Assembly (NCBI GenBank): GCA_025603075.1
Contig: MU626372.1
Location: 1 to 63,303, forward strand
Reading direction: 5' to 3'
DNA from: Neoconidiobolus thromboides FSU 785
Taxonomy: Eukaryota; Entomophthoromycota; Entomophthoromycetes; Entomophthorales; Neoconidiobolaceae
DNA length: 63,303 bases
The notes under the pieces are model-generated. The model ran no database searches. It was not told the origin of the DNA and saw nothing but the letters and a program-made list of their open reading frames with translations. The position numbers and the translations under genes are program-made. Of the stretch, positions 45,564 through 57,154 are shown piece by piece (position 1 is the stretch's first letter; every line of letters starts with the position of its first letter).

Positions 45564-46520
45564 TCAAGCAGTTTGTGGTTTAGCAAGTTCAATACTGTTA
45601 GTGGCACCGAGAATACGTTTAATATCGCCGTAAATAGCGAACTGGCCTGATGTAAGGGCACCAACCATGATAATACGAGCGCCAAGGCCAAGAAAGAGCC
45701 CACGTGGACCAAGTTCTTTAGCCGCGATGATTAAGCGAGGTACAATAGACCCTTCAGCACCCTTTTGTTTATTGATTTTAGAGAGAAGGGTATCAGCTGG
45801 TTGGGATATAATAGCAGCAGCAAAACCAGCAATCAAACCAGCACCAAGGTTGATATAAGTATTAGTGACTGGAGAAAGTTGTTCCTTTGATTTGCCAATG
45901 GAAGCGTAGATGGCTTCAGTGGCACGTTCGTAGGCAACAAATTTAGTCATGTTGTATGGAACTTGTTTGAAAAGAATCGGGATGAAACCGGAGTAGAAAC
46001 CACGGGCTACACCTTCTTCTTTAAAGATACGACTGAAACCCGATATAAGGCCAGTAGCGAATCCAGGTTGAGAAACAAGACGAATACGAGTGGCTTCAAG
46101 TGGGCAAAGAGCGATATCAGCAAAGAATTCAGCAATAGCTGAAGAAGCAAGGTATACGGCAGTACGATTATTAGTGGCAGTTTCAACACCAACTGTTTCA
46201 ATAATGGTCTTTTTGAAGAATTCATATCCCCCAAATTTAAAGGCACCTTGAATAAAATAACCAGTAACAGTTGGTCCAAGACCAGTAAGAAGGATACCAG
46301 CACCTTCATTCTTAACTACTTGGCGGAAAGAACCAAGCATTCCATTTTTGTACACAGTTGGTTCAAGCTGCATACGAGTTTTAACAACATCAATTGGGGT
46401 TAAAGTACCATGGGTAACAGCGCAGGAAATGGCACCTGCAAAGGCAGAGCGGGCAAAAAAGTCTATTCCAGTTGGTGGAGCAGATTCTTTAGGCTTACGA
46501 GCAATAATATTTGAGTGCAT
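45564..46520 (-). CDS. MIR1: Mitochondrial phosphate carrier
   Basis: 318 aa, one exon, ending in TGA. Three mitochondrial-carrier repeats with PxD/ExxK/R-type signatures: [25 protein letters not shown] and [12 protein letters not shown]. Runs such as [43 protein letters not shown] and [15 protein letters not shown] are diagnostic of the Mir1-type H+/phosphate symporter of the inner membrane, which supplies phosphate for ATP synthesis. There is no cleavable presequence; only a short N-terminal tail precedes helix 1. A composite promoter element at 46708-46741 is shared with the pyrophosphatase gene at 54302. It lacks introns, unlike the nearby housekeeping genes. Confidence 0.95.
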   Translation of the reverse strand: MHSNIIARKPKESAPPTGIDFFARSAFAGAISCAVTHGTLTPIDVVKTRMQLEPTVYKNGMLGSFRQVVKNEGAGILLTGLGPTVTGYFIQGAFKFGGYEFFKKTIIETVGVETATNNRTAVYLASSAIAEFFADIALCPLEATRIRLVSQPGFATGLISGFSRIFKEEGVARGFYSGFIPILFKQVPYNMTKFVAYERATEAIYASIGKSKEQLSPVTNTYINLGAGLIAGFAAAIISQPADTLLSKINKQKGAEGSIVPRLIIAAKELGPRGLFLGLGARIIMVGALTSGQFAIYGDIKRILGATNSIELAKPQTA

Positions 46521-47119
46521 ATTAATTAATAGCTAATAGCTTTTAATAGCTGGATCGTAAAATTATAAGTCTAAGTATAATAAAGAAAAGTTCGAAATTT
46601 TTTAATTTTGTTGAAACTTAAAGATTATGATATATTATAACCAATTAAGAAAATAGAACATTTGACCTTTCAGTTGAGATGTATAACTTTTCTTAAGCTA
46701 TATTTGAGGTTGGAAATGTAAGCCTTTCAATTGGCTATCGCTTTTTACACATTTCGAATTATCTCAATTCAACAGATCAAGTGTCTCTTCGCTATTTTTA
46801 TAATTGGTTATACTATCTTTTTTATCTTAAATTAGTTCATCCCCAATTTATTTAATATATTGCTCTATGAATCTCCAAGTTAAATGTTAGGGGTTAATAG
46901 TGATGAATAATGAAATAAGTTAGCAAAAAAACACTATCGAAATACATCAAAAAAAAAGTAAAAAACATAAAAAAATTAAAGAAATAAAAATTAATAATTA
47001 TTAGTAGTAAAAATATAAAATAATAATACAAAATTTTTAATATCAAATTAAATATTTTTTAAACCAGCTATCATTAATATAAAAAATATCAAACAAAAAA
47101 GAGAGGATCCATCATTGAA
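46521..47119. other. MIR1 upstream region
   Basis: Contains the shared composite element (46708-46741) and, bracketing it, an inverted pair TATAACCAATTA (about 46634-46645) and TAATTGGTTATA (about 46801-46812) carrying CCAAT boxes. Confidence 0.5.
46708..46741 (-). promoter_or_regulatory. Composite promoter element shared with the 54302 gene
   Basis: Read towards MIR1 it is GCGATAGCCAATTGAAA, then GGCTT, then ACATTTCCAACC. The same two blocks occur in the same orientation before the first pyrophosphatase gene. It ends 188 bp before the MIR1 ATG. Confidence 0.6.
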
Positions 47120-47800
47120 CTAAATTAAATGGTATTTGGACTGTTTAAATCGAAGTAATTCAAGTTTACGAAAAGCCAGCTTTTGACGGTATCTTAGCAC
47201 TGTACCAGCCAGATAGGAAACTAAAGATAAGAATAGCAATATGGAATAAATCGATAATCCTATTGGGAACCCTACTAAGTAAGTCCCATCTGCTTCCAAT
47301 TGAGCATCATAAGTATACCCTTTTAACTTAACTCTCTTTTTGTTAGGTACATTTGACTGTTGAGTAATATTATTTGTGGCTTCGATATTAGTAGTAGTGT
47401 TAGTTTCAAATTTAATAATATTCCACTTATCAAGTGACATATTAAAATCATTTGAATCTATTAATTTTGATTTAATAATAATTTGAAATTGCACATCATT
47501 ACTTGATTTTATTGTAAAATTATTATCATTAAAATTGTAAATTAAGTTAGTTGGTATTATATTCATAATTTGAATCTCATTATTTTGAAATTGATTACTT
47601 AAATAATAAGTTGTATCTGGTGTTATATTCCATTGAATCGTATAGTTGACTTCAATGACATTACTTTCTACGCGCTTAATGTCATTGACACTTGTAAGTA
47701 AAGAATAGTTGTTGGCATTATCGCATTTTATAAGAAATAAAGAAGAGAAATAAAGAAATAAATAGAAATAATAATAATTAATAGAAGGCATTAATTTCAT
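47120..47800 (-). CDS. Type I membrane protein, N-glycosylated ectodomain
   Basis: 226 aa. Signal sequence within residues 1-26 (YYFYLFLYFSSLFLIKC), an ectodomain of about 145 residues with at least six N-X-S/T sites, one TM near residues 175-203 (FPIGLSIYSILLFLSLVSYLAGT), and a short basic cytoplasmic tail rich in Arg/Lys (RYRQKLAFRKLELLRFKQ). The juxtamembrane DGTYLVGFPIGL segment and GTVLRYR exit look like the most constrained part. I do not recognise the family. M4 is an alternative start with no effect on topology. Confidence 0.65.
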   Translation of the reverse strand: MKLMPSINYYYFYLFLYFSSLFLIKCDNANNYSLLTSVNDIKRVESNVIEVNYTIQWNITPDTTYYLSNQFQNNEIQIMNIIPTNLIYNFNDNNFTIKSSNDVQFQIIIKSKLIDSNDFNMSLDKWNIIKFETNTTTNIEATNNITQQSNVPNKKRVKLKGYTYDAQLEADGTYLVGFPIGLSIYSILLFLSLVSYLAGTVLRYRQKLAFRKLELLRFKQSKYHLI

Positions 47801-49496
47801 TATTAAAAAGTAGAATAAAAAACATTAAAAGATAAACCTATTGTTTATTAAAATTATTATTTATTTGTTGATACCCCCTTCTTTTTTAATTCAGTTAGCT
47901 TTCATTTATCTTCAACAAGTATTATTTGCCATGTGAAAATTGCTAAATTTAGACTTTACGTTGTATGGACTTTGTTGATTTACCTAATATACGAAGGTTT
48001 TCTTAATACCCTATTGGTTATCATTTTCATTGTTTGAAACTAACATTAAGAGCTGATTTAATGTTTGTTTTTCAAGGCTTACTGAAAATTAAGATTTTAA
48101 TAGTAAATTTTTACTTGCTTTAGTAGATTAGCCAAAGGGTGCAAGCATTTATTTTTCCAAAGCATTAATACAGAAATTTGGTATAGTTTTTTGAGTTTTA
48201 AGGCATAAAGCCAAGAGAAGAGTTTATTTGCGAAAATTAAAAATAGCCATTTTTTAATATAAAAAACTGTAAAATTAAATCATTTAAACAGTATAACATA
48301 CTATTTTTATAAATTAAAAAGAATTAAATTACAATATTTGAATTACAATATTTGAATTTATAGATTAATTGATTAAATGTTTTCAAATCTCAATTAAAAT
48401 GTCCCAGTTTAATCTAGTAGCTGTAATTTTATTATAGTTATTTTGCTTGGGGAAAGTGATCCATTTTTATCATCCCCCTATTTTTTATTTTCAAGATGAA
48501 ACGCTGTTTTAGCAGTAAAAAGCCAAAAGACATAATATAATTTATAAAAATATATGTAAGAATCAAGTTTCCAATACCATAAGTTGCATATTAAATGTAA
48601 ATTAATAGTGGGATGTTTATAAGAAGCAACTTAGATATGAAAGAGATCTATTTAAAGTATAAATAAGCAATCAAGAAATCAAATTAAACCTCAGATGTCA
48701 AAAGAAAACAACTTAAACAAAAGCAAAAGCTTTATAAAGGAAGATTTTATTGAATTAGCAATAAAGATAGAAGCTGAAAAGATTACTAATTAATAATAAG
48801 ATAGCAGTAATAGCTGAAAGTTATTGTAAATGCTCGGGGAGACATTAGAAGTTAGCGATTTACAACTTTGAAATGTAGTATCTATTGCTCCATTAGTTTG
48901 AAACTGTGATCTTGTTCCCAATAAAATGAAAAACACAGGATGTTTAAAGTTTTTATGGACGTTTTTAAGGCAGTATAATTTTGAAAGAAGTAGGGATAAG
49001 ATAGCAATATTAATAAATATGGTTTGAAATAATCTGCTTTTTAATAGTTTTGATTTTTGTATTAATAGAATCAAAAATATTAAAATTATTAATATTGAAA
49101 CAAAATGACCTAAAATATGTCTTTTCAAACTTTTAAGAAAATTCGAATTTTATATTTATATTGAAGGCTTTATATTTAAGTATCTTTATATATATTAAAA
49201 TAATAATTATTAATTTATAGTTTATCACTTAAATATATATTTCAACTTTAAAAAGAAACAATTTATTATATAAACTATTTTTTTATAGAAAAAAAGTAAA
49301 ACAGAATGAACAAAATTAAATATAAATATATATTATTTATAACAAAAAATAAACTAGAACATTATTTATTAAGATTTATTTGTTATATCTAATTAAAAAT
49401 TTCAATATGATCAACCTAAACCAGTACATATAAATTTATAAAAGCAGATGCTTATATTTTAAAAGTTTAATAAAGCTTTAATCTAATAATGAAATA

Positions 49497-49594
49497 TGTG
49501 GATGTATTTTTGTGTTTAAGAATTTTACTAACAATTTTTCCACTTAAATAACGCTTAAAAGGGAGAAAGTAATGAAGCCAAAAAAACACTCTCA
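49497..49594 (+). repeat. Foldback MITE-like element, copy 18
   Basis: ATATGTGGATGT left, ACTCTCATATG right; centre AACGCT. Confidence 0.82.
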
Positions 49595-50000
49595 TATGAT
49601 AAAAAAAGTTTTGAAATACAAAAGTTTTTTTAAATTAAAAATTACTGTTAAAACATTTAAATATTGACTTTTAAACAAATAATTAAAGAGTATTATGAGT
49701 TTATGTTAAGTAAATATTCTTCATTAGAATACAAGGTAACAAATAACTAAGGGGATGAGGGGCATGTAATGGGGAATAAATCAAAGCATATTAAGTGGTA
49801 TTTTCTAAAGTAAGCAATAAAAGAGAAAATTCATTTAATTATGAAATGTGATAAAAGCTACTCATACTTTATATAATTGTGACGCACCTCTATTCAAACC
49901 TTCGAGTACTGTAGCTAATTGTGAAAAATTCTATTTATACAGAGGGAAGGCTGGATATTTCCTTTTCAAGAGGGAACTATTAAAGAATCTAAAATATATA

Positions 50001-50093
50001 TGGGGATGTTTTGTTTAAGAATTTCATTAATGATCTTTTCACTCAAACAATGCTTAAAAAATGGAAAAAGTGATGAAATCAAAAACATCCTCA
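50001..50093 (+). repeat. Foldback MITE-like element, copy 19
   Basis: ATATATGGGGATGT left, ACATCCTCATATA right; slightly short because part of the T-run is missing. Confidence 0.85.
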
Positions 50094-50289
50094 TATAAAA
50101 GGTTTTAGACAACATGCCAATGATAGAAAAAAAGCTGATTTTGAAAGATTTAAGCTACATAATGCAGATGAAAATTTACCTCATTAATCCTTTGGTTCAA
50201 CTTAAATTATTGTTTTGATAATTACAACCAAAATTTTTAATGACAAATTTATTTATCCTTAAAGCTATTAATGTGTTTATGAATGCATT

Positions 50290-51050
50290 TGTACCAAGCA
50301 AGGTGGGAGTTATGTTAGTATCTTATGGCGGTCAAAAGGTTGTATAGGAGATTACTTCAGAAGGACTTTAACCTACAACCATCTAGCTTTAGAACTTGGT
50401 GAGCGTGATATTGCTTATATGAAATTTGTTCATTATTATAATTGCTGACTTCAACGGTTACTGCCAAAAATTTGGTGAATAAATTTTCTATTGATGGCGA
50501 AAGCTTAATTTTTAATATATAATAAACATTGTTACAAATTGCTTTATACGTTTCTTTACTCTTTTATTATCTTTTATCTTAGTGTCTTGAATATTGATAT
50601 TTTTATAAAGTTTTTCAAACACACTCTTGTATATTTAGTATTTAATATACATAAGACTCTATTTTACTCATTTAAGTTTGCTTTTGACCATGATGGTTAT
50701 TATGTAATATAGGTAAAAATACTTCTGTTCTCAAAGCAGAGGATTTTGTTAAGGAAATGTAAGACGAGAAGTACTACGACATAAAAAGGATATAATAATT
50801 TATATTTAAATTCTCTATGAATAAGAAAACATTCAATCTTCTTTGATTATTATTTAAAGTTAGCGTCCTATACCCCGAGACTTTATTTTTGAAGCAACAG
50901 AGTTATCCAAAGGAAGTATATTTGTTGGATTTACACCAATACTTTATAAAAAGGCTATAGGTTGTATACACATAGTGAAGAGGTTAAAAGTTTACTTACT
51001 TGGTTAGGACCTTTAGCTTAAATGACTTTATTTAAAACTATGTAGTATTT
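50290..51050 (+). pseudogene. Possible degraded coding relic
   Basis: Short stop-interrupted stretches with protein-like composition, such as CIGDYFRRTLTYNHLALELG (from about 50345) and QQSYPKEVYLLDLHQYFIKR (about 50900), in changing frames. I cannot name the family; this may be one dead gene or two. Confidence 0.25.
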
Positions 51051-51837
51051 TGAATTTGAGCCCTATTTACAATTTGATTAAGCTGCTGTGATGACATTAG
51101 TCTAAATAATTTTTAAACAAAGTACTAAATTTAAAAATATCTTTTGTGTAAAACGCAAATTCTGTTCTAAAAATTATAAATTATAATTCTTGGCAAAACA
51201 CCTTAATACTTCATAGGGTGAGAAATGCTAGCATCTCTCTTTTTGACTCTCCTAGAGCTTTATTCATTTTATAATAAATTTTAACATTGATAGAAGTTCC
51301 AAAACATATCATCTATTATTTATATTATGCTAAAACCTTATGAGTTTATGTCTTTAAGTGTGTAGTAAAATTTATTTAACAAATCCTAATAACTTCAAAA
51401 AACACATAAATTATTATAATTTCAATAGCTAACTTTTAGTAAGGTTGTAAACGATTCGCCTATGTTATATTACTTTAAGAACTTCGAGTTTGTGTAGCAA
51501 TTTAAAATTTCTTATAATAAATCATATCAATATAATTTGGAATAGGGTTGACTAGAATAATGAACTTTTTAACTATATTATAAAACTTTGATAAAAAAAT
51601 ATTGCTATAATAATACTAACATGTAATATTTATATATTGACGTTATTTATTTGGTTATTTTTAATTATATGAATTAAATTTAGATGAAAAAACAAGATTT
51701 CTAATTTTAAAATCCCGAAAGGGTCCAAAAGCTTAAATTATTTTCGAAAAAGTAGGAACCAAATAGGAACACATCGTATCAAAATATATATAAATGTCCA
51801 ACTTTAGCCAAGCTTTCGGACATGCTTTTTTTTAGTA

Positions 51838-53202
51838 ATGTCGCTTTTATTATTTATTATAGCCTTTTTACTTCCCATAATTAACGCAGTAGTACCAAGA
51901 GTAACAGGTGGTGGATGTATAATAGTTGAAGATGAATTATATTATTTAGGGGGTTTTGTTTCGATGCCAAATGTAGGTGTATCTGAAATCAATAAAGAAA
52001 TGTACAAACTAAATTTAAGGAAAGGATTTAAAGTGAGCGGTAATACAGTAGAATGGGAAGAGTATAGTACAACAAATCCACCCAGAGTAGTACATGGTCC
52101 ATATATATTTTATTTTGGAAATAAGACCCTGGTAACTTTCCAAGCCGTTTCCGCAACCACACTTTCATTCGAGTATTTTGATATTGAAAAAAAGGAATGG
52201 TACAATGAATCCATAATTGAAGAATTATATGAATTGGATGGTAAACCTGATATTTCAATCGAAACAGGCGTTGATGGATATACTTATCATTTTTATATTT
52301 TACAAGATGAGAGCAATTTAAACAGGTTTTATATCTCTGGTTACTTAAATCGGGAACTACCATCGATGGGTATAAGATCATATGATATTCAATCAAAGCA
52401 GATGAAGCTGCTTTATGGCGTAAAAAAAGGCTATTATATTCATCAGTTATTTGTCAAAAACAATAAAGTGTATTTTTTGGAATACCCAAAAGAGAATGTA
52501 AATCATAATGGTTTTATTGATGTAATACATGAATTAGATCTAACAAACAATCAAGTGAAAAAGTATAGTGTTAAACTTAGAGATGGGTTTTATATATATG
52601 TTTTGAAAACGGACCACTCGACTCATCTTGTTATACGCGATTTTAAGCCCGAACCAAGTGTTTATGAAGTTCAATTTGAGCCATTAAACTTTAAAGAGTT
52701 AAATCAAACAAGCAGTGTAAACTATAACGGATGTTGCCTTACTATTTATAATAACCTTTTGATAAATTCATTTGGTTTTAATATATTGGGTGATAAAGAC
52801 GAAAATAAACTCCAAAGTACTAATGAAATCCGAGTGATAAATACAACTGATTGGAAACAGCTTGAAGGCTTACCTTCCTTAGAAAATGAACAGAATAACA
52901 ACAATATTCTTTCAAAAAGTAGTCATGATGGAAAAGTATTAATAGGATGTATTGTAGTTGAAATATGTGGAGTTATAATAATAGTAATAATTATAGTATT
53001 CAAACTGTATAAACGTAAATTAAAAAAAGAAGAGCCTCCAAGTCTTATTGTTGAGCCTATTATTATTGAGCCAGATGATCCATTCGATACTAAGATCACT
53101 TATTGTGATAGCGAAATTTTTACTTATTGCCAAGAAATTGATAATGGTGATACCATGTTACCTAAAAAACTTAAATTTGATTATGAGGAATACAAGGTAT
53201 AA
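51838..53202 (+). CDS. Kelch-like type I membrane protein
   Basis: 454 aa, one exon. Signal peptide 1-17 (MSLLLFIIAFLLPIINA); ectodomain to about 365 with kelch/galactose-oxidase-type sheet motifs (VTGGGCIIV, DELYYLGGF, and repeated Y-x-L-x-L and W-x-x-L strands) that suggest a beta-propeller; one TM at about 367-388 (IGCIVVEICGVIIIVIIIVF); basic stop-transfer KLYKRKLKK; and a cytoplasmic tail with EEPPSLIVEP and two Tyr-Cys motifs. Likely a cell-surface or endomembrane receptor-like protein; the ligand is unknown. The paralogue at 21930-23297 is a pseudogene. The divergence is spread evenly, with the tail motif PPSLI kept. Confidence 0.82.
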   Translation: MSLLLFIIAFLLPIINAVVPRVTGGGCIIVEDELYYLGGFVSMPNVGVSEINKEMYKLNLRKGFKVSGNTVEWEEYSTTNPPRVVHGPYIFYFGNKTLVTFQAVSATTLSFEYFDIEKKEWYNESIIEELYELDGKPDISIETGVDGYTYHFYILQDESNLNRFYISGYLNRELPSMGIRSYDIQSKQMKLLYGVKKGYYIHQLFVKNNKVYFLEYPKENVNHNGFIDVIHELDLTNNQVKKYSVKLRDGFYIYVLKTDHSTHLVIRDFKPEPSVYEVQFEPLNFKELNQTSSVNYNGCCLTIYNNLLINSFGFNILGDKDENKLQSTNEIRVINTTDWKQLEGLPSLENEQNNNNILSKSSHDGKVLIGCIVVEICGVIIIVIIIVFKLYKRKLKKEEPPSLIVEPIIIEPDDPFDTKITYCDSEIFTYCQEIDNGDTMLPKKLKFDYEEYKV

Positions 53203-53475
53203 ATATATAAATAAATTTCTGTGCACTTAATATATCATTACTTCAATTATTAATTTACTATAGATTACACAAAATAAATATAGTTTATAATAGGCTATTT
53301 TTCAATCCAAGTCGGGTATAATGAAAAAACGACTATATGTATTATGTTTAATAATCCTGCTTATTTTAATCAAAAAGTACAAAATAAAATTAAAAATAAA
53401 GTTAAAACAGAATAAATTAAATTTTTTGTAAACATTTAACAATTTTTATATAAATGATAAAGTAGGAAGAGTTGA

Positions 53476-53545
53476 GAAATTTGCCCAATTACCAAGAAAT
53501 TCCGTAAGCTTGTGAGCTATTTTGCTGAGAGATTGGGCAAATTTC
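53476..53545. repeat. Perfect 14-bp inverted repeat with 42-bp loop
   Basis: GAAATTTGCCCAAT at 53476-53489 and ATTGGGCAAATTTC at 53532-53545. The GC content of the arms (GCCCAA) is high for this DNA. Between the 3' end of the kelch-like gene and the pyrophosphatase promoter. Confidence 0.6.
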
Positions 53546-54177
53546 ACAATTACCCGCTTAAAGATATATTTTCGTTATTCCATGTTTTAAAATCCAGTTT
53601 GTAATTTTTAGTTAATTTTAAAAAACCAATGTTCTACTTTAATTCATTTGTAAAATTTAAAAATTCACTAAGACTTAACGTTTCGTTACTATTGAATTAG
53701 TATTAACTCAATTTACCAGTGCCAGGTAGTCATAAATAGTAATTGAGCTGTAGATACACCTTATTCTGAAAGCTCTATTTTTACAATCTAATTAAATTAA
53801 ATATGATTTTTAAAAAAGCATCATCTCACTTAAAATACGAAATGGCATAAATGGGCATTTTATGATGCAATATTAAAGTGAAGTGTCCAACTTTGATTAG
53901 TTTAAATAATTGAAAAGAATTAATGATAAGAAATCCAAACATGACAAAAATCGCTAATAATTCTATCATTTATTCTAGGTAAATAAATCGAACTCTTAAC
54001 CATTACAGTGTCATTTTATTAATAAAAAGTGTAATGACCCCTTCTTACAAGAAAAAAAGCTGAACCTCATAGCTATTATTTTATCGGAATAAAACCTGAT
54101 TGGATTGTTCTAAAAATAACTTTGGTCCATAATTGGCTCTAAACTTCACTGGGGTAGAATAGTGTGGAGTTAAGTCC

Positions 54178-54205
54178 GCGATAGCCAAATGAAACATTTC
54201 CAACC
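54178..54205 (+). promoter_or_regulatory. Composite promoter element shared with MIR1
   Basis: GCGATAGCCAAATGAAA followed directly by CATTTCCAACC, ending 97 bp before the ATG of the first pyrophosphatase. Same orientation as at MIR1, which has a 6-bp insertion between the blocks. Confidence 0.6.
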
Positions 54206-54301
54206 AATAAGCTTTCAATCAAAAAAAGTTGTAAAATAATATAAAAAGTATGGACTAGCTATAAGAATATCTTTTTTTTTAAAAAAATATAAGATAGAAA
54301 C

Positions 54302-55325
54302 ATGTCGCAAACCTATAACTTACGCCAGATCGGTGCTGCTAATACCGCCGAATACCGTCTCTATTATGGTAAGTAGTATTATTGATTTGTTTCTTAATTA
54401 TTCATTTTCAATTAATAGAGGAAAATGGTACTATAATTTCACCATTCCATGACATTCCGCTTTATGCTGATGAAGCTAAAGGTATCTTCAACATGGTCGT
54501 TGAGATCCCTCGTTGGACCAATGCCAAGCAAGAAGTAAGTTTAATGATTTATTAGTAAGAATTAGGTTAATATTTTTAGATTGCTACTGGGGAACCTTTC
54601 AACCCAATTAAACAGGATATTAAAAAAGGTAAACCACGTTTTGTAAGAAACTGCTTCCCACACCATGGTTATATCTGGAACTATGGCTGTATCCCACAAG
54701 TAAATTTAAATCTCTTCTAATTGGCTATAATTTATTTATATTCTAGACTTGGGAAGACCCTAACTTTAGTCACCCAGATACCAAAGCACGTGGTGACAAT
54801 GATCCAATTGATGTGTGTGAAATTGGAGAACAAGTCGCATACCCAGGTCAAATCAAACAAGTTAAAATTTTAGGTACACTTGCTTTGTTAGATGAAGGAG
54901 AAACAGATTGGAAAGTTATTGTAATTGATATCAATGATCCTTTGGCTTCAAGGCTTAATGACATTGAAGATGTTGAACGTCACCTTCCAGGTCTTTTAAG
55001 AGCCACTGTTGAATGGTTCCGTATTTACAAAATCCCAGATGGTAAACCAGAAAATCAGTTTGCTTTCTCAGGAGAAGCCAAGAATAAGAAATACGCTACT
55101 GAAATCGTACTTGAAACCCATCATCACTGGAAGAATTTAGTTAATGGTACTACACCTGCTAAATCAGCCTCTTATGACCTGTCAATTGTTAATTCAACTT
55201 TGGAGAATAAAGTCAGTAAAGACGATGCTGTTTATCAAAGCGTACCACAAGAAAATGTTAAACCTGCTGCGTCTATTGATCCTTCCGTTGATAAATGGTT
55301 CTTTATCTCCGGCTCTTCAGTCTAA
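54302..55325 (+). CDS. IPP1: Soluble inorganic pyrophosphatase, four exons
   Basis: Exons 54302-54368, 54419-54534, 54580-54699 and 54747-55325 give 293 aa, the size of fungal family I pyrophosphatases. Signature DNDPIDVCE carries the three metal-binding Asp; other kept active-site parts are [43 protein letters not shown] and the THHHWK region. It hydrolyses PPi to two phosphates in the cytosol, pulling biosynthetic reactions forward. Introns are 45-50 nt with GTAAGT or GTAAAT donors. A paralogue with the same three intron positions follows 662 bp downstream in the same orientation. A foldback repeat lies 117 bp past the stop. Confidence 0.96.
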
Positions 55326-55987
55326 TCGAATTTAAAATATAATTATAAAGAAATATAAAAAATTTAAAAATGACTTACTAAGTTTAATATGCGAAAGTTT
55401 TATTATAATAAAGTTGATTTGAATTCAAACTGTCAATAATAGTGAGGATGTATTTTTGTGTTTAACAATTTTACTAACAATTCTTCCGCTCAAATAGCGC
55501 TTAAAAAATGGAAAAAATAATGAAACCGAAAAAAACATCTCCAGTATAGTAATATAGTATATAGTAATATAGTAAGATTGGTTAATAAATTGTTTAAACT
55601 TAGAATGACTATTAATTATAAAGCTAATTAACAAAATTATTTATTATGCTAGAATTTAATGCCTCTGATCAAAAAAATATTCTATCTCTTGGGATATATA
55701 TAAAGAGCAATCTTATTATCAAAATAAACATTGATTAAACATTTGAATTGACTTTATTAAATATTCTTACACTCTCAAGCTAAATTAATCGTCCCATTAT
55801 TGACTATAATATTTAACAATTAGTAGTGTCTTTGAATTTATCCATCATCACCCAATCATAGTTGACTATAAAAAGTATTTAAGCATTTGAAAATAAAACC
55901 AAAGCTTAAATTCCAAAGTAAGAAAAACATAACAAAGAGTTCTATTTATTAATTAATTTTGAAGTGTTTAAACAAACAATAAGAAAG
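55326..55987. other. Spacer between the tandem pyrophosphatase genes
   Basis: 662 bp holding one foldback repeat (55443) and a short TATAGTAATATAG tandem (about 55546-55575). A CCAATCA box lies near 55851, about 130 bp before the second gene. Confidence 0.5.
55443..55543 (+). repeat. Foldback MITE-like element, copy 20
   Basis: TGAGGATGT left end, ACATCTCCA right end; CCGCTC and AGCGCT CpG sites both intact. Confidence 0.85.
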
Positions 55988-57017
55988 ATGAGCAGTTATC
56001 AACTTCGTCAGGTAGGCTCAAAATACTCTAAGGATTTCAAGTTATATTTAGGTAACAAAAATTTATTGATTTCAATAATATGAATAAGTACAATTCAATA
56101 TTTGAATAATAGAAAAAGATAGCAAACCCATTTCTTTTTTCCATGATGTACCAATGAGACCAAATAAAGGTGATGATTATGTATTCAATATGGTTGTAGA
56201 AATCCCTAGATTTTCAAATGCAAAAGCAGAGGTAATTATAAGTTACAGCTTCAAGTAGATTTTTTATCAATAAGGTTAATAGATTGCTACTAAGAGTGAG
56301 TTGAACCCAATAAAATACGATGTAAAAAAAGACAAAGTACGCTTTGTAAAAAATCAATTCCCTTATAAAGGATACCTTTGGAACTACGGTGCTATTCCTC
56401 AAGTAAGCTTAATATAACAATATATAAAATAATATCTTTAATTTTAATAGACTTGGGAAGACCCAGAATATATTAACCCAGATACTAAATGTAAAGGAGA
56501 TAATGACCCAGTAGATGTATGTGAAATAGGAACTCGAGTAGCTAGTATAGGTGAAATTAAACAAGTAAAGTTGATCGGTACTCTAGCCATGTTAGACGAA
56601 GGAGAAACAGACTGGAAGATGTTATGTATTGATATTAACGATCCAAAAGCCAATTTAATTAACGATATTGAAGATGTTGAAACCCAATTTCCAGGCTTAT
56701 TAAATGCTACTTTAGATTGGTTTAAATATTACAAAGTACCAGATGGTAAACCTAAGAATAAGTTTGCTTTTAATGAAAAGTTTTTAAATAAAAAGTACGC
56801 CTTAAGTGTTATCAATGAAACTCATCATCATTGGTCAAACTTAATCAAAAGTAAAGCCCCATATGACCACCTTCATACTAGAAACTCTACCTTACATGGT
56901 ACACCTCATTATAAAAAAGATATTTCTGATATACCAAATCAAGATGTAAAACCCGATCATCCTATTTCAAAAGACGTTGATGACTGGTACTTTATTAACA
57001 AGAATTCGAAATTATAA
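55988..57017 (+). CDS. Second soluble inorganic pyrophosphatase, four exons
   Basis: Exons 55988-56051, 56113-56231, 56283-56402 and 56451-57017 give 289 aa. Metal-binding signature [41 protein letters not shown] and CIDINDP are all present, so it should be active. Intron phases and positions match the upstream gene exactly, which shows tandem duplication after the introns were in place. It is clearly more diverged from the family consensus (for example [11 protein letters not shown] against [11 protein letters not shown]) and ends in a more basic, longer-linker C-terminus. No organelle presequence is evident ([11 protein letters not shown]), so both should be cytosolic. A specialised expression pattern is possible but not shown. 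Confidence 0.92.
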
Positions 57018-57154
57018 ATAAAAATTCAAAAGGCTTTTAATGAAATTAGATTTAACATGCACTTTATTTCAATGAAAATGTTTATTTAGCTGATGGAGTA
57101 TGCTTTGAGTGTGAGTCATCCATTCTGCCTTTGTAAAAAGAATACTAGTAAAAA

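Larger units (their letters stand above)
47801..51837. other. Gene-poor stretch with two foldback repeats and possible coding relics
   Basis: 4 kb. Foldback copies at 49497 and 50001. A frame at 48790-49128 (minus, hydrophobic N-terminus) has weak support. Between 50290 and 51050 there are short open stretches less AT-rich than their surroundings (see separate entry). A 14-bp tandem pair ATTACAATATTTGA lies at 48329-48356. Confidence 0.45.
53203..54301. other. Intergenic stretch upstream of the pyrophosphatase genes
   Basis: Contains a perfect 14-bp inverted repeat (53476-53545) and the composite promoter element (54178-54205). No other gene seen. Confidence 0.5.

Noticed and set aside
48790-49128. 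112-codon minus frame with hydrophobic N-terminus
   Set aside because: The N-terminus is a plausible anchor but the rest is featureless and there is no paralogue or promoter evidence; left unannotated.
50290-51050. A Copia or other retrotransposon gene
   Set aside because: Short protein-like stretches are present but none matches a reverse transcriptase, integrase or protease motif I can name.
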